This document shows, one piece after another, positions 1 to 5,604 of a stretch of 10,781 nucleotides of DNA. Each line of letters starts with the position of its first letter. The first letter of the stretch is position 1. Made by a program: the position numbers and the translations under genes. A model generated the notes under the pieces. The model was not told the DNA's origin and did no database searches. It saw only the letters and a list, made by a program, of their open reading frames with translations. The stretch covers positions 1-10,781 of the forward strand of contig JACZXM010000045.1 in assembly GCA_022571615.1 (NCBI GenBank), written 5' to 3'. This stretch comes from Acidobacteriota bacterium (GTDB lineage Bacteria; Acidobacteriota; UBA890; WLXD01).

Positions 1-1898
1 ATCTCATCGCCGACTTCGACCCCGAGACGCTCGGCAATGCTCTCCTCCAGCGAGACCGGCACCGGAGGCGTGCCGCCGGTGGCCGGGACAGCCGCTGTGA
101 TCCGTCCCTCCCACACACCGGCCACGACTTCCTCGCTGTCGGTGAGCTCGGCCCGATAGGTCGAGTTGTACTCGCGGCGCAGCACCCACGCTGATATCTC
201 CTCATCGTCGAGCTCTGCCACCGCTCGACCTTTCACGCTCGCCAGCCGCATCGGGACCACCGGCGTTTGTTGCAACACCGGCAACCCCGCCACCTCGAGT
301 AACCCGAGGACCGGCTCCAGCTGATCCGGCTGGACGTCGAACAGCACCAGGTTTGCGCCGCTCTGAATGCCGATCTTGTCCACCGCATCCAGCAACGCCG
401 TCTGTACCAAAAAGAGCGTCGCCAGCACGAAGGCGCCGAATCCCAGCGACAGCATCACGACCAGGGTCTGGTTCCGGGGTCGGTAGAGATTCGCGACGCC
501 CTGGCGCCAGGTGTAGGGCCATGCGTCAGGCAGGTAGCGCCGTGCCGTCCAGCGCAACATCAGGCCGGTTGCACCAAGGGCAACGAGACCGGCCCCCAAC
601 CCCCCGACCAGTCCAAGGCCGAGCCTCAGGCTGCCAGAGCGGTAACTGGCAATGAGCGTGAGGCCGACGATCGCCGCCGCGACCAGGGCCCAGCTCACCG
701 GGTCCCGACGCGTTCTCGCGCGCGGGTCGACGAACATCCGCAGCGCCAGCAGCGGCGTCACGCGACGGAGAGTGACCAGAGGCAGGGCGGCGAACAGCAA
801 CGCCACGCTCAGTCCCGTCAGCAGGCCCTCCACCACCGCCAACGGTGATACCGAGAACTCCACCTGCACCGGCAGGAAGGCGGCCAGCACTCGCGGTATT
901 GTGGCCTGAATCCCGATACCCAACAGCGCCCCGGTCACCGCACCGACCATCCCCATCACCGCCGACTGGAGAACGAACGCCACCACCGGGGCTCGTGGTG
1001 ACGCCCCCAGACAGCGCAACACGGCCACCGTCTTCACCTTGGATTTGGCGTACACGTGCACCGAGCTCGCCACCCCGACGGCTCCAAGCAGCAGCGCCGC
1101 GAACCCCGCCAGGTAGAGAAACCGCGATAGGTTCTCGAGCGCATCGCCGACAACGGCCTGACGATACTGCACGCTCTCGGCCTCGAGCCGGAGCCGACGA
1201 AGCTCGGGACCGAGATCGCCGACCTGTTCGGCCACTTCGTCCGGGCTGCGCGACAGACGAAAGTACACGGTGCGGGTCATTCTCGCGCCCGGTTGGTCCA
1301 GCCCGGTCGCCGCGAGCGCCTGCAGTGGAATGAACACCCGAGGTCCGATCAAGGACGCGGTCGGCACCTCCCCGGGTATCCGCATCAAGCGACCCGCGAT
1401 ACGGAATGTCACCTCGCCGATCCGCACCTGGTCCCCGACCTGCACATCGAACTGCAGCATCACGGTGTGGTCCACCAGCGCTGAGCGTTCCGCCTGATAA
1501 CGGTCCGCCGCTTCGGCGGGCTGAGTCTCGAGCTGGCCGTAGAATGGAAAACCGCCTGCGACGGCCCGCACCCGGACCAGGCGCGAGCTACCGCTGCGCG
1601 GGAAGTAGGCCATCGAGCCGAACGACACCTGGCGCGCCTGTTCACCGCCGATGCGCTCGAACAGCTCCTCTGCTTGCGGTCCGAACGGCCGCCTGCCGTA
1701 GATCTCCAAGTCGGCGCCCAGCAGTACCTTGGCCTCGCCTTGAACCGCCGCCGCCAGGTTGATCGCGAACGACCGGATGGCCACCAAGGCGGCCACCCCG
1801 ACCACAATCGTCGACACGTACAGCAGCAATCGGCGGCCGCTGGAACGGGCGTCGCGCCAGGCCAGCTTGGTGGCCCAGCCCAGCAGCGAGCCGCTCAC
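1..1898 (-). CDS. ybbP: YbbP-like FtsX/MacB-family ABC transporter permease (3' end outside window)
   Basis: The frame is open from a GTG at 1896-1898 to the window edge: 632 complete codons and no stop. Family permeases of this type are about 800 residues, so the last part, including the final membrane helices, is missing. An N-terminal helix lies near residues 24-44, followed by a roughly 200-residue extracytoplasmic domain, then hydrophobic segments near 260-284, 306-331 and 354-378 (the FtsX-type core), 403-420, 427-449 and 478-500, and the start of a second periplasmic domain. The motif KVKTVAVLRCLGAS after the second helix is typical of FtsX/LolC/MacB proteins. The GTG overlaps the ATPase stop (GTGA) with no clear Shine-Dalgarno sequence, which suggests translational coupling. 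With the ATPase and the divergent esterase it matches the YbbA-YbbP-TesA neighbourhood. In this family the permease is thought to work mechanically on envelope substrates; the substrate here is unknown. Confidence 0.9.
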   Translation of the reverse strand, partial: MSGSLLGWATKLAWRDARSSGRRLLLYVSTIVVGVAALVAIRSFAINLAAAVQGEAKVLLGADLEIYGRRPFGPQAEELFERIGGEQARQVSFGSMAYFPRSGSSRLVRVRAVAGGFPFYGQLETQPAEAADRYQAERSALVDHTVMLQFDVQVGDQVRIGEVTFRIAGRLMRIPGEVPTASLIGPRVFIPLQALAATGLDQPGARMTRTVYFRLSRSPDEVAEQVGDLGPELRRLRLEAESVQYRQAVVGDALENLSRFLYLAGFAALLLGAVGVASSVHVYAKSKVKTVAVLRCLGASPRAPVVAFVLQSAVMGMVGAVTGALLGIGIQATIPRVLAAFLPVQVEFSVSPLAVVEGLLTGLSVALLFAALPLVTLRRVTPLLALRMFVDPRARTRRDPVSWALVAAAIVGLTLIASYRSGSLRLGLGLVGGLGAGLVALGATGLMLRWTARRYLPDAWPYTWRQGVANLYRPRNQTLVVMLSLGFGAFVLATLFLVQTALLDAVDKIGIQSGANLVLFDVQPDQLEPVLGLLEVAGLPVLQQTPVVPMRLASVKGRAVAELDDEEISAWVLRREYNSTYRAELTDSEEVVAGVWEGRITAAVPATGGTPPVPVSLEESIAERLGVEVGDE

Positions 1899-2596
1899 GA
1901 GATGAATCCGGCGTTCGCCTCGTCCGCCACGATGGCGCCCCCGCGCAGACGAATGATCCGCTGGGTGCGGCGGGCGAGCTCTTCATCGTGGGTCACCAGC
2001 ACTAGGCTGGTGCCGCGATCGGCGTTGAGCTCGAATAGCAATCGCTGTACCCGTTCGCTGGTCTCGGCATCGAGATTGCCGGTGGGCTCGTCAACGAACA
2101 GGATGCTGGGTTCGTTGCTGAAAGCGCGCGCCAGCCCCACCCGCTGCTGCTCGCCGCCCGACAACTGCACCGGGTAGTGTTTGAGCCGATCGGCGAGTCC
2201 GACCTGGGCCAGGAGCTCGGTGCTGCGCGCCCGAGCGCCCCGATCACCGCGCAGCTCGAGCGGCACCATGACGTTCTCGAGCGCGGTGAGCGTGGGGATC
2301 AGCTGAAAGTTCTGGAACACGAAGCCGACCACGCGATTGCGGAGCGCTGACAGACCGTCCTCGCTCAGATCGGCAAGGTGCTCGCCGGCAAGCCACACGT
2401 CACCTCGCGTCGGCCGGTCGAGCCCGGCGCATAGCCCCAGCAGTGTCGTCTTGCCGCTTCCCGAAGGTCCGAGAATGGCGCAGGTAGCACCGGCGGCAAC
2501 AGCGAAGCTGACCTCGCGCACGACCGTGAGCTGCCCGCTAGCGCTCGAATAGGTCTTGGTGAGGCCCTGAACCTCGAGAATCGCGTCTTGGCTCAT
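1895..2596 (-). CDS. ybbA: YbbA-like ABC transporter ATP-binding protein
   Basis: A 233-residue nucleotide-binding subunit of the MacB/LolD/FtsE class, the usual length for a single-domain ATPase. All motifs are intact: Walker A GPSGSGKT at 43-50, Q-loop Gln95 in FVFQNFQLIPTLTALENV (a LolD/MacB-type signature), ABC signature LSGGEQ at 145-150, Walker B ILFVDE at 165-170 followed by PTGNLD, and switch His203 in VTHD. It powers the permease encoded immediately downstream, whose GTG overlaps its stop codon. The start is ATG at 2594-2596. Its leader is unusual: only 9 bp separate the ATG from CTAG and the MITE-like element, and there is no good Shine-Dalgarno (the nearest purine-rich stretch lies in the element's inverted repeat). 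The YbbA assignment rests on motif class plus neighbourhood; LolD-like function cannot be excluded. Confidence 0.93.
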   Translation of the reverse strand: MSQDAILEVQGLTKTYSSASGQLTVVREVSFAVAAGATCAILGPSGSGKTTLLGLCAGLDRPTRGDVWLAGEHLADLSEDGLSALRNRVVGFVFQNFQLIPTLTALENVMVPLELRGDRGARARSTELLAQVGLADRLKHYPVQLSGGEQQRVGLARAFSNEPSILFVDEPTGNLDAETSERVQRLLFELNADRGTSLVLVTHDEELARRTQRIIRLRGGAIVADEANAGFIS

Positions 2597-2605
2597 GCAC
2601 TCGGT

Positions 2606-2631
2606 CTAGCCTGCATTTCTCAACGGGGTGC
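2606..2631. repeat. Left inverted-repeat arm with CTAG boundary
   Basis: The first 18 bases, CTAGCCTGCATTTCTCAA, are the exact reverse complement of 2772-2789. After one mismatch (2624 against 2771) the next seven bases also pair with 2764-2770, giving 25 of 26 complementary positions. The symmetry stops outside the CTAG. Confidence 0.92.
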
Positions 2632-2785
2632 TACTGCGGGTGCAGAAAGCCGCGCGTCTACGGCGTTGCACTCGGTCGGGCTCCTCGACGTACTGCAAGA
2701 GTACGCCTGCGGGGCCCTTCCTCGCGCGCCTCGTATCCACGCCCCTTTCCGCCCCCTCGCTACGCACCCCCTTGAGAAATGCAGG
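2610..2785. mobile_element. MITE-like non-autonomous element, 176 bp, 22-bp terminal inverted repeats, flanked by CTAG
   Basis: The element starts CCTGCATTTCTCAA and ends TTGAGAAATGCAGG. The 22-bp terminal arms (2610-2631 and 2764-2785) have one mismatch. CTAG flanks both sides (2606-2609 and 2786-2789), consistent with a 4-bp target duplication; because CTAG is palindromic it also counts as part of the inverted repeat. The interior encodes no credible protein but holds a perfect 6-bp hairpin, CGTACT-GCAAG-AGTACG (2689-2705). A second copy of the right-flanking sequence at 10719 has CTAG but no element, and so looks like an unoccupied site. The size, inverted ends and lack of coding sequence fit a MITE mobilised in trans. 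The parental transposase family is not identified, although families producing 4-bp CTAG-like duplications exist (for example in the IS5 group). It separates ybbA from tesA and must contribute to both leaders. Confidence 0.72.
2689..2705. other. Short perfect hairpin inside the MITE-like element
   Basis: CGTACT (2689-2694) and AGTACG (2700-2705) are exact reverse complements around the 5-base loop GCAAG. No T-run follows on either strand, so it is not a classical intrinsic terminator. It may be a structural feature of the element. Confidence 0.5.
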
Positions 2786-2789
2786 CTAG
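2764..2789. repeat. Right inverted-repeat arm with CTAG boundary
   Basis: This is the reverse-complement partner of 2606-2631, with 25 of 26 positions matching. Its outer CTAG (2786-2789) is also the first four bases of the 49-bp repeat copy 1, so the two elements abut exactly. Confidence 0.92.
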
Positions 2790-2834
2790 CAGGCCGTGGT
2801 GGAAGTGTGATGGGTCTGGTTACACCGCCAAGGG
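2786..2834 (+). repeat. 49-bp dispersed repeat, copy 1
   Basis: Starts CTAGCAGGCCGTGGTGG and is identical over 49 bases to 10719-10767. Similarity decays afterwards: both copies continue with one differing base, then GCA, two differing bases, then TGC. This copy lies between the MITE-like element and the tesA leader. Read on the plus strand it has an open frame encoding RPWWKCDGSGYTAKG, which continues in frame into the tesA start region without a stop. I see no strong hairpin in it. Whether it is a non-coding repeat, the end of a larger element, or a remnant of coding sequence cannot be decided from two copies. Confidence 0.9.
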
Positions 2835-2880
2835 CGCATCTGCGGCGGAGATGAGGATCCTGTCGCAGCGCCAGAACGCC

Positions 2881-2886
2881 TATCAT
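2881..2886 (+). promoter_or_regulatory. Possible -10 element for tesA
   Basis: TATCAT lies 54 bases before the tesA GTG, in an AT-richer patch of an otherwise GC-rich leader. No convincing -35 hexamer is visible at the usual spacing, so this is only a candidate. Confidence 0.22.
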
Positions 2887-2928
2887 AACGAGGCTCGAGG
2901 CTGGATGTTTCGCGCAAGATCATTACTC

Positions 2929-2934
2929 GGAGGT
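2929..2934 (+). promoter_or_regulatory. Shine-Dalgarno site that fixes the tesA start
   Basis: GGAGGT lies six bases before the GTG at 2941-2943. It supports this GTG over the ATG at 2947 and over the far-upstream in-frame ATG at 2779, which sits in the MITE inverted repeat. Confidence 0.8.
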
Positions 2935-2940
2935 CAAGAC

Positions 2941-3738
2941 GTGGCGATGCCCACAGCGCGCCCTGCTGGCGCTAGCAGGCCAAGGCGATCGGCCGGTTGG
3001 ACCGTGGCGGCGGTGGTGTGCTGCTCGGCGCTCGCTATGGCGGCGCCGCTTGCCGCCGAGCCGGGGGTGATCCTGTTCTTGGGCGACAGCCTTACGGCGG
3101 GACTGGGGGTTGATCCCGACCTGGCGTTTCCGGCCCTGATACAGCGCCAGATCGAGGCCGCCGGACTTCAGTTCCGGGCGGTGAACGCTGGCAACAGCGG
3201 CGAAACGAGCGCCGGCGGGCTGCGACGCGTGCAGTGGTTGTTGCGGCAGCCAGTAGAGATTTTGGTGTTGGAGCTCGGCGCCAACGACGGGCTACGCGGC
3301 ACCGACCTGGCGTCGACCCGCGCCAACCTGCAGGCGATCATCGACGCCACGCGCGCCCGTTATCCCGATGTCGAGATCGTCCTGGCCGGAATGCAGGTGC
3401 CACCCAACCTCGGGCCCGAGTACACGCGCGTCTTCCGCTCGTTGTACCCGGAGCTTGCCGAAGCCAACGACGCCCACCTTATCCCGTTCCTACTCGCCGG
3501 GGTCGCCGGCCGCCCCGAGCTCAACCAGCCCGACGGGATCCACCCCACCGCCGAGGGCCACGCCATCCTCGCCGCCAATGTCTGGTCGGTGCTGGAGCCC
3601 GTGCTTCGCGCCCGCCAGGCACGGCGGGCAAACGACTCAGTCTCCGGTGACCTGCGAGCCAGGGACAATCTCGTCGAGCCCGCCCTCGTGAAAGCGCACC
3701 CAGCACTTGGTGCCGCCGTCGTAGTCGGCCGCGCGTAG
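2941..3738 (+). CDS. tesA: TesA-like SGNH-family arylesterase / lysophospholipase L1, exported
   Basis: 265 residues from GTG at 2941, chosen for the GGAGGT six bases upstream. The N-terminus is a signal peptide: an arginine-rich start, hydrophobic core near 20-34, and likely cleavage after APLAA (35-39), so the mature enzyme is periplasmic. The SGNH blocks are complete: GDSLTAG with nucleophile Ser50, the oxyanion Gly in NAGNSGETSAGG (82-93), GAND with Asn115, and DGIHP with Asp198 and His201. It should hydrolyse acyl esters or thioesters and lysophospholipids, as TesA does in E. coli. It is divergent from ybbA-ybbP, the classical arrangement. The catalytic domain ends near residue 222 (VLEPVL). 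About 40 further residues lie mostly in the stretch antisense to the hydrolase gene's 3' end and look non-conserved, probably a read-through tail from a lost stop. Confidence 0.92.
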   Translation: MAMPTARPAGASRPRRSAGWTVAAVVCCSALAMAAPLAAEPGVILFLGDSLTAGLGVDPDLAFPALIQRQIEAAGLQFRAVNAGNSGETSAGGLRRVQWLLRQPVEILVLELGANDGLRGTDLASTRANLQAIIDATRARYPDVEIVLAGMQVPPNLGPEYTRVFRSLYPELAEANDAHLIPFLLAGVAGRPELNQPDGIHPTAEGHAILAANVWSVLEPVLRARQARRANDSVSGDLRARDNLVEPALVKAHPALGAAVVVGRA

Positions 3739-4380
3739 CACTAGCGTCGCCGGGCGACCGAAGGCGGTACAGGGCCCCTCGCCCTCGGGCTCGAGCCCGC
3801 GCCAGATGCGAACGAACGGGTTTTCTTCCCACTCGGCACCGATCGTAGTGGCGTCGGTATGCCCGGGATACGCCTCCATCTCCCGGGGCAGCGCCAGCAA
3901 CACCTCCATGATCGAGTGCCGCAAATCGGCGTAGGTGGCGTGTCCGGGCGCCATGGTGCCACCGATGGTCCCCTTGAACAGCGTGTCGCCGGTGAACACG
4001 ACCTGGTCATTGACCACGAAAGCCAGCATGCCGGTGGTATGGCCGGGGGTGTGGATCGCCCGGATGCTCAGATCACCGCTGACGATCTCATCCCCATCTC
4101 CAATCTCGTGCTCGATATCACGACACCCCGAACGCTCTTCCGCATGCCCCCAGATGCCGCACCCGAAGCGCTCGACGTACTCTGCATTGTGCACGACGTG
4201 GTCCTGGTGATGGTGGGTCAACAGCAAGTGAGTGATGTTCAGCCGGTGCTCCTGGATCGCCTCGAGAATCGGCTCGAGCGGCCCCCCCGAGTCGATCAGT
4301 ACCCCGTGTCCTCCGGGCTGGTCGCCGACCACGTACGAGTTCGATAGCCATCCATCACTCATGCTGCGTGCGATGATCAC
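3637..4380 (-). CDS. Metallo-beta-lactamase-fold hydrolase (glyoxalase II-like), partner of FrmA-type dehydrogenase
   Basis: 247 residues, starting at GTG 4378-4380 with an AGGAGAGG Shine-Dalgarno eight bases upstream. Zinc-binding residues of the MBL fold are complete: THHHQDH (His56, His58, Asp60, His61), His114 in TPGHTTG, Asp132 in FTGDTLF and His174 in YPGHTD. This is the glyoxalase II pattern expected for two metals and a thioester-hydrolase chemistry. Residues about 193-247 form a C-terminal extension (DYDGG...CWVRF...DEIVPGSQV). From memory, related extensions occur in actinobacterial MBL proteins adjacent to thiol-dependent formaldehyde dehydrogenases, so the 3' end is likely genuine. 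It lies 30 bp downstream of the class III dehydrogenase on the same strand, evidently one operon. I infer hydrolysis of the S-formyl-thiol that the dehydrogenase produces. Its 3' end overlaps tesA antisense for 102 bp. No signal peptide is visible, so it is cytoplasmic. Confidence 0.9.
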   Translation of the reverse strand: MIIARSMSDGWLSNSYVVGDQPGGHGVLIDSGGPLEPILEAIQEHRLNITHLLLTHHHQDHVVHNAEYVERFGCGIWGHAEERSGCRDIEHEIGDGDEIVSGDLSIRAIHTPGHTTGMLAFVVNDQVVFTGDTLFKGTIGGTMAPGHATYADLRHSIMEVLLALPREMEAYPGHTDATTIGAEWEENPFVRIWRGLEPEGEGPCTAFGRPATLVLRAADYDGGTKCWVRFHEGGLDEIVPGSQVTGD

Positions 4381-4388
4381 GGTGTGTT

Positions 4389-4396
4389 CCTCTCCT
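4389..4396 (-). promoter_or_regulatory. Shine-Dalgarno site for the MBL hydrolase
   Basis: On the minus strand AGGAGAGG lies eight bases before the GTG at 4380, which supports that GTG as the start. It falls in the 30-bp gap after the dehydrogenase stop. Confidence 0.7.
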
Positions 4397-4410
4397 AGAA
4401 GCGGGCCGTG

Positions 4411-5514
4411 TTAGAAGGTAATGACCGATCGGATTCCGTCCTGCGCCTCCATGAGCTCGAATCCGCGGTTGACCTCGTCCAACGTTAGCCGATGCGACAC
4501 GAAGCCATCGAGATCGAGCTTCCCCTGCAGGTACATGTCGACGAATTGAGGCACGTGCGTCCGTCCGCGAGCGCCTCCGAAGCTGCCCCCGATCACGCGG
4601 CGGCCAGTGATCAGCAAGCGCGGCACGATCTCCAGTCTCTCCCCCTTGCCGGCAACGCCCAGGACGGTACACACTCCCCACCCCATTCTGGCCGCCTCGA
4701 CCGCCTGCCGCATCACCGCTACGTTGCCGGTAGCCTCGAACGTGTAGTCGGCGCCGAACCCGGAGGTCATCTCGAGGATCTGCGACACCGGGTCCTCAGC
4801 CGCCAGGATGGTGTGGCTGGCACCGTAGTGGCGAGCCAACTCCAGGCGCTGCGGCGACAAATCCACGGCAACGATTCGTTCAGCCCCGGCCAGGCCGCAT
4901 CCTGCCACGGCGCCCAGCCCGACGAGCCCGCAACCGAACACGGCGCAGGTGGAGCCGGGCTCCACCTGCGCCCTGTACAACGCCGCGGCGAGGCCGGTCG
5001 TAGCTCCGCACGCCAGGGTGCAGATCGTCTCGAGCGGCGCCGCGCGGTCGACCTTGGCAAGCGCGATCTCGGGCATGACCGTGTACTCGGCGAAGGTGCT
5101 GGTGCCCATGAAGTGACGGATCGGCTCCCCGTCCAGGCTCAGGCGTGAGGTGCCATCGGGCAGCACGCCGCGACCCTGGGTGGACCGGATCGCCATGCAG
5201 ATGTTGGTCTTGCCGCTAGTGCAATGGATGCACTCGCCGCACTCGGGCGAAAAAAGCGTGATGACATGGTCACCGGGCCGTACCGAGATCACTTCGGCAC
5301 CGATCTCCTCTACCACACCCGCCCCTTCGTGCCCCAGAACCGTCGGCACGTAGCCACTGGGGTCGGCGCCGCTCCAGGTGTACATGTCGGTGTGGCACAC
5401 ACCACAGGCGTGCAACTTCACCAGCACCTCGCCGGCTTTGGGCGGCGCCAGTTCCAGTTCCGTGACCATCAACGGTTGACCAAACTCTTCCAACAACGCA
5501 GCACGAATTCGCAT
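4411..5514 (-). CDS. frmA: Class III zinc alcohol dehydrogenase (S-(hydroxymethyl)thiol / formaldehyde dehydrogenase, FrmA/AdhC type)
   Basis: 367 residues from ATG at 5512-5514, with GGAGGG five bases upstream; an 18-residue longer frame exists but lacks support. It resembles human ADH5 and bacterial FrmA throughout. Catalytic zinc ligands are Cys40 (CGVCHTD), His62 (GHEGAG) and Cys169; structural zinc ligands are Cys92, Cys95, Cys98 and Cys106. The Rossmann motif is GCGLVG at 194-199, with Asp218 (VAVDLS) favouring NAD. The class III marker arginine, which binds the glutathione carboxylate, is kept as Arg110 in AIRSTQGRG, and the Asp of SGADP (51) is kept. The acidic residue two positions on (SGADPEG in human) is Ser53 here. 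The reaction would be oxidation of the spontaneous formaldehyde-thiol adduct to the S-formyl thiol. The following MBL hydrolase could release formate. The cofactor thiol is unproven. Confidence 0.93.
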   Translation of the reverse strand: MRIRAALLEEFGQPLMVTELELAPPKAGEVLVKLHACGVCHTDMYTWSGADPSGYVPTVLGHEGAGVVEEIGAEVISVRPGDHVITLFSPECGECIHCTSGKTNICMAIRSTQGRGVLPDGTSRLSLDGEPIRHFMGTSTFAEYTVMPEIALAKVDRAAPLETICTLACGATTGLAAALYRAQVEPGSTCAVFGCGLVGLGAVAGCGLAGAERIVAVDLSPQRLELARHYGASHTILAAEDPVSQILEMTSGFGADYTFEATGNVAVMRQAVEAARMGWGVCTVLGVAGKGERLEIVPRLLITGRRVIGGSFGGARGRTHVPQFVDMYLQGKLDLDGFVSHRLTLDEVNRGFELMEAQDGIRSVITF

Positions 5515-5604
5515 CCCGGCCCTCCGACTCTGTTGTGGTCTTCCGCCAGCGATCCGGCAAGGTAGCATACTGTCTGCCGAGAACCGGAAACACGGGAGAA
5601 CCGG
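5515..5604. promoter_or_regulatory. Divergent promoter region between frmA and the SLC13-type permease
   Basis: Ninety bases separate the two divergent starts. They contain the frmA Shine-Dalgarno (minus GGAGGG, 5520-5525) and the permease Shine-Dalgarno (GGGAG, 5594-5598, six bases before the ATG). A minus-strand TATGCT (5564-5569) could be a -10 for frmA, leaving a leader of about 45 bases, but no good -35 is evident. I see no clear operator palindrome. Confidence 0.45.

Noticed and set aside
1..1898. A frameshift or broken permease, because only short fragments are evident when scanning for complete frames
   Set aside because: Codon-by-codon reading from GTG 1898 to the window edge shows one uninterrupted frame; it only lacks a stop because the gene continues outside the window.
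2786..2834. Sigma-54 or sigma-70 promoter inside the 49-bp repeat
   Set aside because: A minus-strand TTGGCG could serve as a weak -35, but the hexamer 17 bases on has no resemblance to a -10, and no GG/GC -24/-12 pair is present.
2588..2886. Overlapping frames on both strands across the MITE-like element and repeat (about 88 codons each)
   Set aside because: They span the inverted repeats, lack Shine-Dalgarno sites, have no recognisable motif and follow the GC skew of the element. Opposing open frames over an inverted-repeat element are expected in high-GC DNA.
2779..2940. A 54-residue N-terminal extension of TesA starting at ATG 2779
   Set aside because: It would place the signal peptide internally and begins inside the MITE inverted repeat. 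GTG 2941 has a strong GGAGGT six bases upstream and puts the signal peptide at the N-terminus.
2960..3010. A twin-arginine (Tat) signal in the TesA leader (PRRSAG)
   Set aside because: The hydrophobic or polar positions after the two arginines do not fit the Tat consensus. A normal Sec signal peptide explains the segment.
5515..5568. An 18-residue N-terminal extension of the class III dehydrogenase
   Set aside because: Class III enzymes begin close to the MRIRAALLEEFG segment, and ATG 5514 has GGAGGG five bases upstream; the longer start has neither.
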